The notes beneath the pieces are model-generated. The model did not search any database, was not told the origin of the DNA, and saw only the letters and a list, made by a program, of their open reading frames with translations. Below, piece by piece: positions 24,574 to 31,768 of a DNA stretch of 39,595 nucleotides. The stretch comes from an uncultured Prevotellaceae bacterium. GTDB lineage: Bacteria; Bacteroidota; Bacteroidia; Bacteroidales; Bacteroidaceae. The position numbers and the translations under genes are program-made. The first letter of the stretch is position 1; the number at the start of each line of letters is the position of its first letter. Location of the stretch: positions 1 through 39,595 of the forward strand of contig CACXSA010000009.1 of the NCBI GenBank assembly GCA_902770195.1, written 5' to 3'.

Positions 24574-25188
24574 TTAGAGACCAAGTTTCTTCTTGGCAGA
24601 GGCAGCAGCATTGTCGATAGCCTCATTAGCCTTTTCCTTGGCAGCGTTCTTAGCTTCCTCTGCTTTCTGGTTAGCGGCTTCCTTAGCCTCTTCCACCTTT
24701 TGGTTGGCAGCATCCGCAGCCTCTTCCAGCTTTTCGTTGGCAGCCTCCACTGCATCATCCTTCACATCTGAAGCAGCATTGCCAACCTGCTCCAGCAAAC
24801 CATTTACCACAGCGTCGGGGTCCATCTCTGTAATGGCAGATACGGCAGCAGCTGCAGCCTCACTGTCACCAACAATGGCCTTCACCTTGTCGGCATTCTC
24901 CTTCAGGAATGTCTGCACCTTAGCCACGTACTCCTTGGCAACACCGGGGTTTTCCTTCAGCAACTGGGCAACAGAAGTCTTGATGCTCTCCAGGGTAGCC
25001 TGCAACTTAGAAACATCTCCAGCTTCAATGTCTGCACTCAAAGCGTCGATGGTCACCTGTGCTGCTCCCGTAGCCATAGAGTCAACGATAGCCAATGAGT
25101 CAACAGCTTCACCCTGCTGGGTCTTGTTTCCACATGATGTGAATCCGATGGCAGCAATTGCCATTACTGATAACAGAATCTTCTTCAT
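24574..25188 (-). CDS. Small coiled-coil lipoprotein with LEA/apolipoprotein-like repeats
   Basis: A 204-residue protein with a type II signal ending GFTSC (lipidated Cys19). Residues about 30-130 are helical. Residues about 137-200 are an Ala/Glu/Lys-rich run of roughly 11-residue periodicity (EKLEEAADAANQKVEEAKEA and similar), as in LEA proteins or apolipoprotein-like amphipathic helices. It has an AAAAGGAG ribosome-binding site 9 bases before the ATG. It could be an envelope stress or surface-coating protein, but that is a guess from composition. It has its own promoter and terminator. Confidence 0.8.
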   Translation of the reverse strand: MKKILLSVMAIAAIGFTSCGNKTQQGEAVDSLAIVDSMATGAAQVTIDALSADIEAGDVSKLQATLESIKTSVAQLLKENPGVAKEYVAKVQTFLKENADKVKAIVGDSEAAAAAVSAITEMDPDAVVNGLLEQVGNAASDVKDDAVEAANEKLEEAADAANQKVEEAKEAANQKAEEAKNAAKEKANEAIDNAAASAKKKLGL

Positions 25189-25214
25189 AATTTATTTCTC
25201 CTTTTCAATTTAAA

Positions 25215-26030
25215 TTATACATGTTTGTTAAAACGGTGGCAAAGATACGTTTTTTCCCGTTTCGTTGTACCTTTTTTTAAACTTTTTAACGATAATTCTA
25301 CCGGACAGTGGTCGCTGCCGAGTACTTCCGTGTGAATTTTAGCATCGGAAATCTGACTGCGCAGACGCTCGGAGGTCACGAAGTAGTCGATACGCCATCC
25401 GGCATTCTTCTGACGCGCCTGGAAGCGGTATGACCACCATGAGTAGGTGACCTGTTCGGGATAGAGTGTTCGGAAAGTGTCTATGAAACCACTATTTAAT
25501 AAGGTGGTGAACTTCTCGCGTTCCTGATCCGTGAATCCGGCATTCATGCGGTTGGTCTTGGGATTCTTCAGGTCTATCTCCTCATGGGCTACGTTCAGGT
25601 CGCCACAAAGGATGACGGGCTTCTGCTGGTCAAGGTTCAAAAGATACTGACGGAAGTCGTCTTCCCACTGCATACGATAGTCCAGACGCTTCAAGCCGTC
25701 CTGAGAATTGGGCGTATAGCAGGTGACGAGAAAGAAATGGGGCATCTCCAGTGTAATGACGCGACCTTCGTGGTCGTGCTCTTCGATTCCTATGCCATAG
25801 GTAACACTGAGGGTCTTGTGCTTGGTGAAGATAGCTGTTCCGGAGTAGCCTTTCTTCTCGGCATAGTTCCAATAGGAGTCGTAGCCGTCAAACTTCAGGT
25901 CCAGTTGTCCGGCCTGCATTTTTGTCTCTTGCAAACAAAAGAAATCAGCGTCCATCTCCTTGAAGATGTCGCTGAATCCTTTTCCTTCACAGGCGCGTAG
26001 CCCGTTGACGTTCCATGAAATAAATTTCAT
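25215..26030 (-). CDS. xth: Exodeoxyribonuclease III / AP endonuclease
   Basis: A 271-residue member of the exonuclease-endonuclease-phosphatase family, giving AP endonuclease and 3'-5' exonuclease activity in base-excision repair. Metal and catalytic residues are recognisable: Asn7 (SWNVNGLRA), Glu35 (LQETKMQ), Tyr and Asp/Asn in [12 protein letters not shown], and the C-terminal GSDHCPV. The last 15 or so residues ([15 protein letters not shown]) run past the family's usual end and read through the -7 promoter element of the next gene. It follows ribH by 41 bp. Confidence 0.93.
   Translation of the reverse strand: MKFISWNVNGLRACEGKGFSDIFKEMDADFFCLQETKMQAGQLDLKFDGYDSYWNYAEKKGYSGTAIFTKHKTLSVTYGIGIEEHDHEGRVITLEMPHFFLVTCYTPNSQDGLKRLDYRMQWEDDFRQYLLNLDQQKPVILCGDLNVAHEEIDLKNPKTNRMNAGFTDQEREKFTTLLNSGFIDTFRTLYPEQVTYSWWSYRFQARQKNAGWRIDYFVTSERLRSQISDAKIHTEVLGSDHCPVELSLKSLKKGTTKREKTYLCHRFNKHV
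25240..25247 (-). promoter_or_regulatory. -7 promoter element of the coiled-coil lipoprotein gene, inside the xth 3' end
   Basis: On the minus strand TATCTTTG fits TAnnTTTG and lies 51 bp before the lipoprotein ATG. It sits inside the last codons of xth. No -33 TTTG is obvious. Confidence 0.6.
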
Positions 26031-26071
26031 CGTCTATGGTTTTGGTTTTCTTACCTCTTTTTTCTCACCAC

Positions 26072-26542
26072 TTAAAACTTTGCCATCTTGATGGCTACCA
26101 CAGCGCACTCGTCGCCTTTGTTGCCCAGTCGTCCGCCGGCACGGTCTTGTGCTTGCTGCAAATTCTCCGTAGTTAGGAGTCCGAAGACTACGGGAATGTT
26201 GTTGGTGGCATTCAGACGGGCGATACCCTGTGTTACCCCTTGACAGATGTAGTCGAAGTGGGGTGTTTCCCCACGGATGACACTTCCCAGAACGATAACG
26301 GCGTCGTAGCCGTCGTTCAGCGTCATCTGACGGGCTCCGTAAATCAGTTCGAAGGAGCCGGGAACAGTTTTGACATGGATGTTTTCTGGCAGTGCTCCAT
26401 GCTTCTCGAGGGTGGAAACACATCCATCGAGCAGTGCTCCCGTAATTTCAGGATTCCATTCAGCCACCACAATGCCGAAAATCATGTTCGACGCATCGGG
26501 CACCGTTGCTGAATTGTATTCCGAAAGGTTTTTGGTAGCCAT
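26072..26542 (-). CDS. ribH: 6,7-dimethyl-8-ribityllumazine synthase RibH
   Basis: A 156-residue lumazine synthase, the penultimate enzyme of riboflavin synthesis. It condenses 5-amino-6-ribitylaminouracil with dihydroxybutanone phosphate. Visible are the substrate loop VPGSFEL (60-66), [15 protein letters not shown] with His95, and the C-terminal [10 protein letters not shown]. It starts 2 bp after the TPR gene and is followed by xth, so these form an operon. No FMN riboswitch is seen, as expected for an internal operon gene. Confidence 0.95.
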   Translation of the reverse strand: MATKNLSEYNSATVPDASNMIFGIVVAEWNPEITGALLDGCVSTLEKHGALPENIHVKTVPGSFELIYGARQMTLNDGYDAVIVLGSVIRGETPHFDYICQGVTQGIARLNATNNIPVVFGLLTTENLQQAQDRAGGRLGNKGDECAVVAIKMAKF

Positions 26543-26544
26543 TT

Positions 26545-27195
26545 TTACTTACAACGCTCAATATACTTGTCGATAGACTGATACTGCATGGACTGGAAGT
26601 ACTTTTCCTTTACCTCCTCGTACAGCTTCAGTGCCTCGTCCTTCTTGCCCTGACTCTCCAGAATTTCACCAGCCTGGATGAGGAATGTGGGTGACAGTGA
26701 GTTGTTGTCTGCCATCTTGGCAGCAGAAGTCAGGTGCTTAACAGCCTCGTCGTACTGCTTCAGGTTGGCATATGCATTGCCCAGAGCACCTTCTGCTGCA
26801 GGACTGATCATCTGGTCGTCCTTGCCACTGAAGTTCTCCAGAGCATTGACAGCCTCCTGCCATTTTCCGAGGTTAGCCTGACACAAACCAATGTAAAGCT
26901 GAGCCAGATTGCCAGCATCAGTAGAACTGTATTCGTTGGCTACTTTCTGGAAGCCTGTCAATGCCTTGTCATACTGCTGGGCATCAAACAGCTCCTGACT
27001 CTTGGCGAGCTCGGTGCTAGCCTCGTTGCTGCGGGGCTCCAGATAATAGTTGTTCACAAGAATAACGCATACGATAATAGCTACTACTGCTACTACGCAA
27101 CCAATGATTGCTTTCTTGTATTTCTCGAAGAAAGCTACGGTCTTGCTGACCTGCTGCTCCTCTACAGGAGCTACTTGAGGATTGTTGTTTGTCAT
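26545..27195 (-). CDS. Membrane-anchored tetratricopeptide-repeat protein
   Basis: A 216-residue protein. A polar N terminus (about 1-28) and one membrane helix (about 29-50) are followed by roughly four TPR-like helical pairs (for example [61 protein letters not shown]). The layout resembles YfgM-type proteins with a C-terminal periplasmic TPR domain linked to envelope protein folding. It is the first gene of the operon with ribH and xth and has a canonical promoter. Confidence 0.85.
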   Translation of the reverse strand: MTNNNPQVAPVEEQQVSKTVAFFEKYKKAIIGCVVAVVAIIVCVILVNNYYLEPRSNEASTELAKSQELFDAQQYDKALTGFQKVANEYSSTDAGNLAQLYIGLCQANLGKWQEAVNALENFSGKDDQMISPAAEGALGNAYANLKQYDEAVKHLTSAAKMADNNSLSPTFLIQAGEILESQGKKDEALKLYEEVKEKYFQSMQYQSIDKYIERCK

Positions 27196-27240
27196 TATAA
27201 TAAGTTGTTTTTTTTTTGTTGTTCACGATTTAATCGGCTG

Positions 27241-27272
27241 CAAAGGTACGAATAAGTGAGTAAAAAACCAAA
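27241..27272 (-). promoter_or_regulatory. Promoter of the TPR-ribH-xth operon
   Basis: On the minus strand TTTG (complement of 27269-27272) and TACCTTTG (complement of 27241-27248) are 20 bp apart; leader of about 40 nt. Confidence 0.85.
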
Positions 27273-27332
27273 TTTATTTTGATTTTTTCGAACGGTAGTA
27301 CTATAGAAAGGATTTCAAAGTTCGAAATAAAA

Positions 27333-27360
27333 GTGAAATGTGAAATGTGAAAAGTGAAAA
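27333..27360 (+). repeat. Heptamer tandem array (GTGAAAN)
   Basis: GTGAAAT GTGAAAT GTGAAAA GTGAAAA, between two divergent genes. Just before it TTCGAAC (27287-27293) and GTTCGAA (27320-27326) form a 7-bp inverted repeat. Confidence 0.85.
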
Positions 27361-27397
27361 ATTTACTTTTGCGATAGTAAAATTATATAAAAAGTTG

Positions 27398-27405
27398 TAC
27401 CTTTG
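27398..27405 (+). promoter_or_regulatory. -7 promoter element of recF
   Basis: TACCTTTG ends 7 bp before the recF ATG, so the transcript should begin only about 2-4 nt before the start codon. Confidence 0.75.
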
Positions 27406-27412
27406 CACTCAA

Positions 27413-28591
27413 ATGATCTTAAAGAAACTGTCTATACTTAATTATAAGAACATTGCGGAGGCTACTCTGGAGTTGTCGCCAAAGATGAATTGTTTTATTG
27501 GTCGTAACGGAATGGGAAAGACGAATGTGCTGGATGCTATCTATTACCTGTCGTTCTGCCGTTCTGCCAATAATCCTATTGACTCTCAGGTGATTCGTCA
27601 TGAGGAGCCTTTCTTCGTATTGGAAGGGGAGTATGAAGGTAATCGACAAAGTAGCTTTCCTGCAAAAGAAAGCGTCACTCTTCAGGGATGCCTGACGGAC
27701 GCCGGTCAAAGTAATGAGAAGGATGAAGATACACTTTTTATTTCCGTAGGCATGAAGCGAGGCACCAAGAAGCACTTCAAGCGTAATAAGAAGGAGTATA
27801 AGCGGCTTTCTGAACATATCGGACTCATTCCGCTGGTGGTGGTGTCGCCAGCTGACACTCTACTTATCGAGGGTACCAGTGAGGAACGTCGGAAACTGAT
27901 GGATATGGTTATCTCGCAGTATGACCGAAGTTATATTGACGCTTTGACCCGCTATAACAATGCACACCAGCAGCGTAACACCTTGCTGAAGATGGAAGAT
28001 CAAGAACCCGATCCGTTGCTGATGCAACTCTGGGAGGAACAGATGGCAGAAGCTGGCGAGATACTTTACAGCAAACGAGCCGCATTTGTCAGCGAACTGG
28101 TGCCTGTGTTCCAATCGTTTTATGAACAGATTTCCGGAGGTAGCGAACAGGTTGGTCTCCGTTATGTGTCTCATTGTCAACGCGGTCCGCTGTTGGATGT
28201 GATACAGCGTGACCGAGCGAAAGACCGTGCTGTGGGCTATTCGCTGCATGGTGTTCACCGTGACGATCTGGAATTCACGCTGGGCGGGCACCCTATGCGT
28301 CGTGAGGGCTCACAGGGACAAAACAAGACGTATGTGATTGCTCTGAAACTGGCACAGTTTGATTTCCTGAAACGTACGGCTTCACAGACCGTCCCGATGT
28401 TGCTGTTGGATGACATCTTCGACAAGTTAGATGCAGACCGTGTGGAGCAGATTGTACATCTGGTTTCCGGCAACAGCTTCGGACAAATCTTCATCACCGA
28501 TACCAATCGTGACCATCTGGACCAGATACTCAGCAGCAGCCATCTGGATTATAGAATTTTCCATGTTGAGAACGGGGTGATAGAAGGCTAA
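27413..28591 (+). CDS. recF: DNA replication and repair protein RecF, with an inserted repeat element
   Basis: A 392-residue SMC-like ATPase that loads RecA at single-strand gaps. Walker A is GRNGMGKTN (30-38), the ABC-type signature lies in EGSQGQNKTYVIALKLAQ, and Walker B is LLLDDIFDKLD. I chose ATG 27413; in-frame codons upstream run through the promoter and a heptamer array. Residues about 76-105, between EGEYE and the strand leading to GMKRGTKKHFKRNKKEY, appear extra compared with remembered Bacteroides RecF. They are encoded by a structured insert related to one in the M3 peptidase gene. Walker motifs are intact, so the protein should still work. A DUF721 gene follows. Confidence 0.93.
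   Translation: MILKKLSILNYKNIAEATLELSPKMNCFIGRNGMGKTNVLDAIYYLSFCRSANNPIDSQVIRHEEPFFVLEGEYEGNRQSSFPAKESVTLQGCLTDAGQSNEKDEDTLFISVGMKRGTKKHFKRNKKEYKRLSEHIGLIPLVVVSPADTLLIEGTSEERRKLMDMVISQYDRSYIDALTRYNNAHQQRNTLLKMEDQEPDPLLMQLWEEQMAEAGEILYSKRAAFVSELVPVFQSFYEQISGGSEQVGLRYVSHCQRGPLLDVIQRDRAKDRAVGYSLHGVHRDDLEFTLGGHPMRREGSQGQNKTYVIALKLAQFDFLKRTASQTVPMLLLDDIFDKLDADRVEQIVHLVSGNSFGQIFITDTNRDHLDQILSSSHLDYRIFHVENGVIEG
27638..27728 (+). repeat. In-frame palindromic element inside recF
   Basis: The left block, GGTAATCGACAAAGTAGCTTT (27638-27658), and the right block, GGTCAAAGTAATGAGAAGGA (27704-27723), match the element in the M3 peptidase gene. Between them are small perfect hairpins: GCTTTC/GAAAGC (27654-27673 region), TCAGG-GATG-CCTGA (27682-27695) and GCGTC/GACGC. 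Both genes read it in the same frame (NRQS-F ... GQ-N-K). Confidence 0.75.
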
Positions 28592-28618
28592 TAGGATAGA
28601 TGAAAGGAGCAATGACAG

Positions 28619-28909
28619 ATGTTTAGAAGAGATGTGCAATCGGTAAAAGACCTCATCATGCGGACATTGCGTGAACAAGGGTTAGAGACTCCGTTACAGC
28701 AGAAACGGTTGGTGGAAGCGTGGCCAGAGGTGGCTGGCGACCTTATCAAGCGCTATACCCTGAACACGTATATCTACAACCAGACGCTTTATGTGCGCTT
28801 GTCGAATCCCGCCCTGCGTGCCGATCTCTCCATGCGGCGCGAGGAGTTTGTACAGAAGTTGAATGCGGTGGTTGGCGAACAGGTGATTACTGATGTCAGA
28901 TTCTGTTAA
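28619..28909 (+). CDS. DUF721 (DciA-like) protein
   Basis: A 96-residue DUF721 protein. The core LVEAWPEVAGDLIKRYT and the following beta part (LYVRLSNPALRADLSMRREEFVQKLN) are typical. DUF721 includes DciA, the ancestral bacterial loader or operator of DnaB helicase, and commonly sits next to recF. A replication role is likely, but small DUF721 proteins are not all tested. It lies 27 bp after recF. A 14-heptamer array begins 2 bp after the stop. Confidence 0.85.
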   Translation: MFRRDVQSVKDLIMRTLREQGLETPLQQKRLVEAWPEVAGDLIKRYTLNTYIYNQTLYVRLSNPALRADLSMRREEFVQKLNAVVGEQVITDVRFC

Positions 28910-28910
28910 T

Positions 28911-29008
28911 GGTGCATGGTTCATGGTTCATGGTTCATGGTTCATGGTTCATGGTTCATGGTTCATGATTCATGGTTCATGGTGCATGGTTCATGGTTCA
29001 TGATTCAT
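28911..29008 (+). repeat. Heptamer tandem array (GGTTCAT), fourteen units
   Basis: Exactly 98 bp, 14 units: GGTGCAT, GGTTCAT (mostly), GATTCAT. It joins the convergent DUF721 gene and 5-formyl-THF cyclo-ligase gene. The stop codon of the latter (29005-29007) lies in the last unit. Confidence 0.97.
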
Positions 29009-29541
29009 CTCTTACATCTCGAGATTACCTCGTCCATCATGATGTCGTTCGCATCGTGAGGCACCTCGTCTATCAGTTGCCATGAGAAACACAACCCAAT
29101 CTTGTATGCGTGTGGAATCTTGGCAAGGAACCGGTCGTAATAGCCCTTTCCCCTTCCCAGCCTATGCCCCTCTGCGTCGAAAGCCATTCCAGGCACGATA
29201 GCCACCTCAATAGCGTTGTAGTCAGTAAATAGTGCACCCGTGGGTTCCATGATGTTGAAAGCCCCTTGCTGCAAGTCGGCTCTCCCCGTATAGCGGTGCA
29301 GCTCCATCTCTGTATCATTGATGACACGGGGCAGAAGCACCGTTTTTCCTTGTTCTGCTAAATGGTCCAGCAATGCCTGCGTCTGCACCTCGTCGGGCAG
29401 GGCACTGTAAAGTAACAAGGTGTGTGCCTTGCTGACGTGCTCGTTGCCCTTCAGCACAGCTGTCAAAGCAGACGATTCGTCTGTGGAATGCTGTTGTTTC
29501 CGCAGACGAATCATCTTTCTTATTTCTTGCTTGGTCATCAT
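29005..29541 (-). CDS. 5-formyltetrahydrofolate cyclo-ligase
   Basis: A 178-residue enzyme that converts 5-formyl-THF to 5,10-methenyl-THF with ATP. Family landmarks are the N-terminal KQEIRKMIRLRKQ, LPRV near the middle, IVPGMAFD and the signature GHRLGRGKGYYDRFL. ATG 29541 was chosen because it overlaps the S41 protease stop as ATGA; a further ATG follows at 29538. The final residues after DEVISR and the stop are written by the adjacent repeat DNA. Confidence 0.92.
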   Translation of the reverse strand: MMTKQEIRKMIRLRKQQHSTDESSALTAVLKGNEHVSKAHTLLLYSALPDEVQTQALLDHLAEQGKTVLLPRVINDTEMELHRYTGRADLQQGAFNIMEPTGALFTDYNAIEVAIVPGMAFDAEGHRLGRGKGYYDRFLAKIPHAYKIGLCFSWQLIDEVPHDANDIMMDEVISRCKR

Positions 29542-31247
29542 GACAGACAAGCTGTATAGGTCGCTTTCCGATGCGTTCCGTGATAGTCGAACGCTCTCTG
29601 TTGTGCCACTTTCTTCTCTTTCTTTTCAGGAGCCTGTGGGAAAGCCTTTCCCTCGCGGAAGAGTTTCAGCGTTTCCAGGATGGCGGGGTCGTCGCTGTTC
29701 AGATATTCCATCCACGACTGTTCGCTCTGCATATTATAGATGATGCGGCTCACAATGTAGCGCTCCAACAGCTTGTGCGACTTCTGTATCATCAGGTTGC
29801 GGCGTTTCAGTCCGTTTTTCTCTGCATAGGTGGCAAACTTATCCACCACGTTCTGCTTCTTGAGGTAGCCTGCCAGCTGTTCCATCGTCTCATATTCGCT
29901 CAGCTGTTTCCTGTTTTCATCCACAAAGGTGAAGGCATACTGGATAATCAGTCCGCTCATCGAAGCCTGCTTGTAATAAGAGGTCACATCCGTCGTGTCC
30001 TCAGGAATGAAGATGTCGGGGGTAATGCCACCGCCACCATAGACGGGACGTCCAATAGCTGTGTGGTATTCCTTTCCTTCGTGCTTGATGCTGTCCTGTG
30101 AGAAGAACTCACCATGCTGGTAGCGCGTCAACAGGTCTTCCTCGTAGTCCTTGTTGTCACCAGCCACATAAGGCTTCTGGATGCAGCGTCCGGAGGGAGA
30201 ATAGTAGCGTGCTATGGTCAGGCGAATCATCGACTGGTCGTTGAAGGAAATAGGTTGCTGTACCAGTCCCTTGCCAAACGAGCGGCGTCCGATAATCGTA
30301 CCTCGGTCATTGTCCTGAATGGCACCTGCCAGGATCTCCGATGCTGATGCCGACCCCTCGTCGATGAGCACTACCAAGGGAATCTGCTGATAGGAACCGC
30401 GTCCGTCGCTGCGGAACTCCTGGCGTGGCGACTTACGGCCTTCTGTATAGACAATCAGCTTGTTCTTCGGCAGGAACTCGTTGGCAATCTGTACGGCAGA
30501 CTGCAGATAGCCTCCCGTATTGCCTCTCAGGTCGATGGTCAGGTTCTCCACCCGTTCCTGTGACAGCTTAGCCAGTGCAATGAGCAGTTCGGGATAGGTG
30601 TTCTCGCCAAAGTTTTTGATACGGATATATCCCGTCTTGTCATCCAGCATATAGACGGCAGTAACACTCTTGGTAGGAATCTCCCCGCGTGTCACCACCA
30701 GTGTACGTATCTTCTTTTCACCATAGCGCAACACACCCAGCTTCACCTTCGTGTCCTTAGGACCTTTCAGCGTATGCATAGCCACCTCGTTGGTCAGCGT
30801 TTTCCCCGTAAACGGCTTGTCGTCCACCTTCACAATCTTGTCACCGGCTATCACGCCAGCTTTCTCCGCAGGACCGTTGCTGATAACCTGTTGTACGTGC
30901 AGGGTGTCCTGACGGATGGTGAACTCAATACCCACGCCGGAGAAGGACCCTTTCAGGTCGTCGTTGGCTATCTGTACGTCTTTGGCAGCAATATAGACAG
31001 AGTGGGGGTCCAGTTCCGACAGAATCTGCGGAACAGCCTTCTCCACCAGGTCATTCACGTTGACCGTGTCCACATACTGTGCATCAATGATGTGCAACAG
31101 GTTGTTCAACTTGTTACTGCCGGAATTGATGATACTCAGGCGGTTGCCTGTAAAATGGTTGGCATAGAAAGTGCCTACAAAGATGCCGAACACCACGCAG
31201 AGTGCCATGATGAGCGGCATGTATCTGTTCTTTTTTCTCTCGTTCAT
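29538..31247 (-). CDS. S41-family C-terminal processing protease
   Basis: A 569-residue CtpA-like serine protease. An N-terminal membrane helix (about 10-30) anchors it facing the periplasm. A PDZ domain covers about 100-185. The catalytic Ser301 (EGSASASE) and Lys326 (RSFGKGLVQ) are 25 residues apart, as in Prc and CtpA. The C-terminal 200 residues are a helical extension found in Bacteroidetes members. It should trim or degrade envelope proteins from their C termini. The downstream cyclo-ligase start overlaps its stop. Upstream, the 40-bp gap has an 8-bp repeat (TTATTCCG and variants). Confidence 0.92.
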   Translation of the reverse strand: MNERKKNRYMPLIMALCVVFGIFVGTFYANHFTGNRLSIINSGSNKLNNLLHIIDAQYVDTVNVNDLVEKAVPQILSELDPHSVYIAAKDVQIANDDLKGSFSGVGIEFTIRQDTLHVQQVISNGPAEKAGVIAGDKIVKVDDKPFTGKTLTNEVAMHTLKGPKDTKVKLGVLRYGEKKIRTLVVTRGEIPTKSVTAVYMLDDKTGYIRIKNFGENTYPELLIALAKLSQERVENLTIDLRGNTGGYLQSAVQIANEFLPKNKLIVYTEGRKSPRQEFRSDGRGSYQQIPLVVLIDEGSASASEILAGAIQDNDRGTIIGRRSFGKGLVQQPISFNDQSMIRLTIARYYSPSGRCIQKPYVAGDNKDYEEDLLTRYQHGEFFSQDSIKHEGKEYHTAIGRPVYGGGGITPDIFIPEDTTDVTSYYKQASMSGLIIQYAFTFVDENRKQLSEYETMEQLAGYLKKQNVVDKFATYAEKNGLKRRNLMIQKSHKLLERYIVSRIIYNMQSEQSWMEYLNSDDPAILETLKLFREGKAFPQAPEKKEKKVAQQRAFDYHGTHRKATYTACLS

Positions 31248-31287
31248 GCTGATGTTTTTGTCGTTATTCCGTTATTCCGAGATTCCG

Positions 31288-31704
31288 TTAATCCCCCAGA
31301 TATACCACCTCGATTCCTGCACGCTTCAGAAGGTCTATGCCGTCTGTCAGTCGGTATTTCTCTCCATAGACTACGCGTTTGATGCCAGCCTGTATAATCA
31401 ACTTGGCACACTCAATACAGGGTGATGCCGTGATGTAGATGGTGGCTCCTTCCGAATTGTTCGAGCTGCGAGCCAGTTTGGTGATGGCGTTAGCCTCTGC
31501 GTGCAGCACGTAAGGCTTCGTCACGTTATTGTCGTCCTCGCAGACATTCTCAAATCCACTGGGCGTTCCGTTGTATCCGTCACTGATAATCATACCGTCT
31601 TTCACCACCAGGGCACCCACTTGGCGACGCTGACAGTATGAGTTCTGGGCCCAGATGCGAGCCATCTCCAGATATCTTTGGTCAAATTTATTTTGCTTCT
31701 CCAT
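31288..31704 (-). CDS. dCMP/cytidine deaminase family protein (ComEB-like)
   Basis: A 138-residue zinc deaminase. The zinc and catalytic residues are His68 and Glu70 (HAEANA) and Cys96 and Cys99 (PCIECA), with the typical GYNGTPSGF loop. It probably deaminates dCMP to dUMP for thymidylate supply. I used ATG 31704; an in-frame GTG at 31719 lies in the heptamer array. It is the second gene of the M3-peptidase operon. Confidence 0.9.
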   Translation of the reverse strand: MEKQNKFDQRYLEMARIWAQNSYCQRRQVGALVVKDGMIISDGYNGTPSGFENVCEDDNNVTKPYVLHAEANAITKLARSSNNSEGATIYITASPCIECAKLIIQAGIKRVVYGEKYRLTDGIDLLKRAGIEVVYLGD

Positions 31705-31712
31705 ATTCTTAT

Positions 31713-31768
31713 ATCTCACCTCTCACCTCTTACATCATACATCTTACATCATACTTCTTACCTCTTAC
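31713..31768 (-). repeat. Heptamer tandem array (NTCNTAC/NTCTCAC)
   Basis: Eight heptamers on the plus strand: ATCTCAC CTCTCAC CTCTTAC ATCATAC ATCTTAC ATCATAC TTCTTAC CTCTTAC. They fill the gap between the M3 peptidase and the deaminase. The peptidase stop (31758-31760) and its last residues (RRGKR) lie in or next to the array. Confidence 0.93.

Noticed and set aside
24574-24758. Small overlapping frames in the coiled-coil lipoprotein gene
   Set aside because: The Ala/Glu/Lys repeat leaves other frames open; only the frame with the lipoprotein signal and ribosome-binding site is credible.
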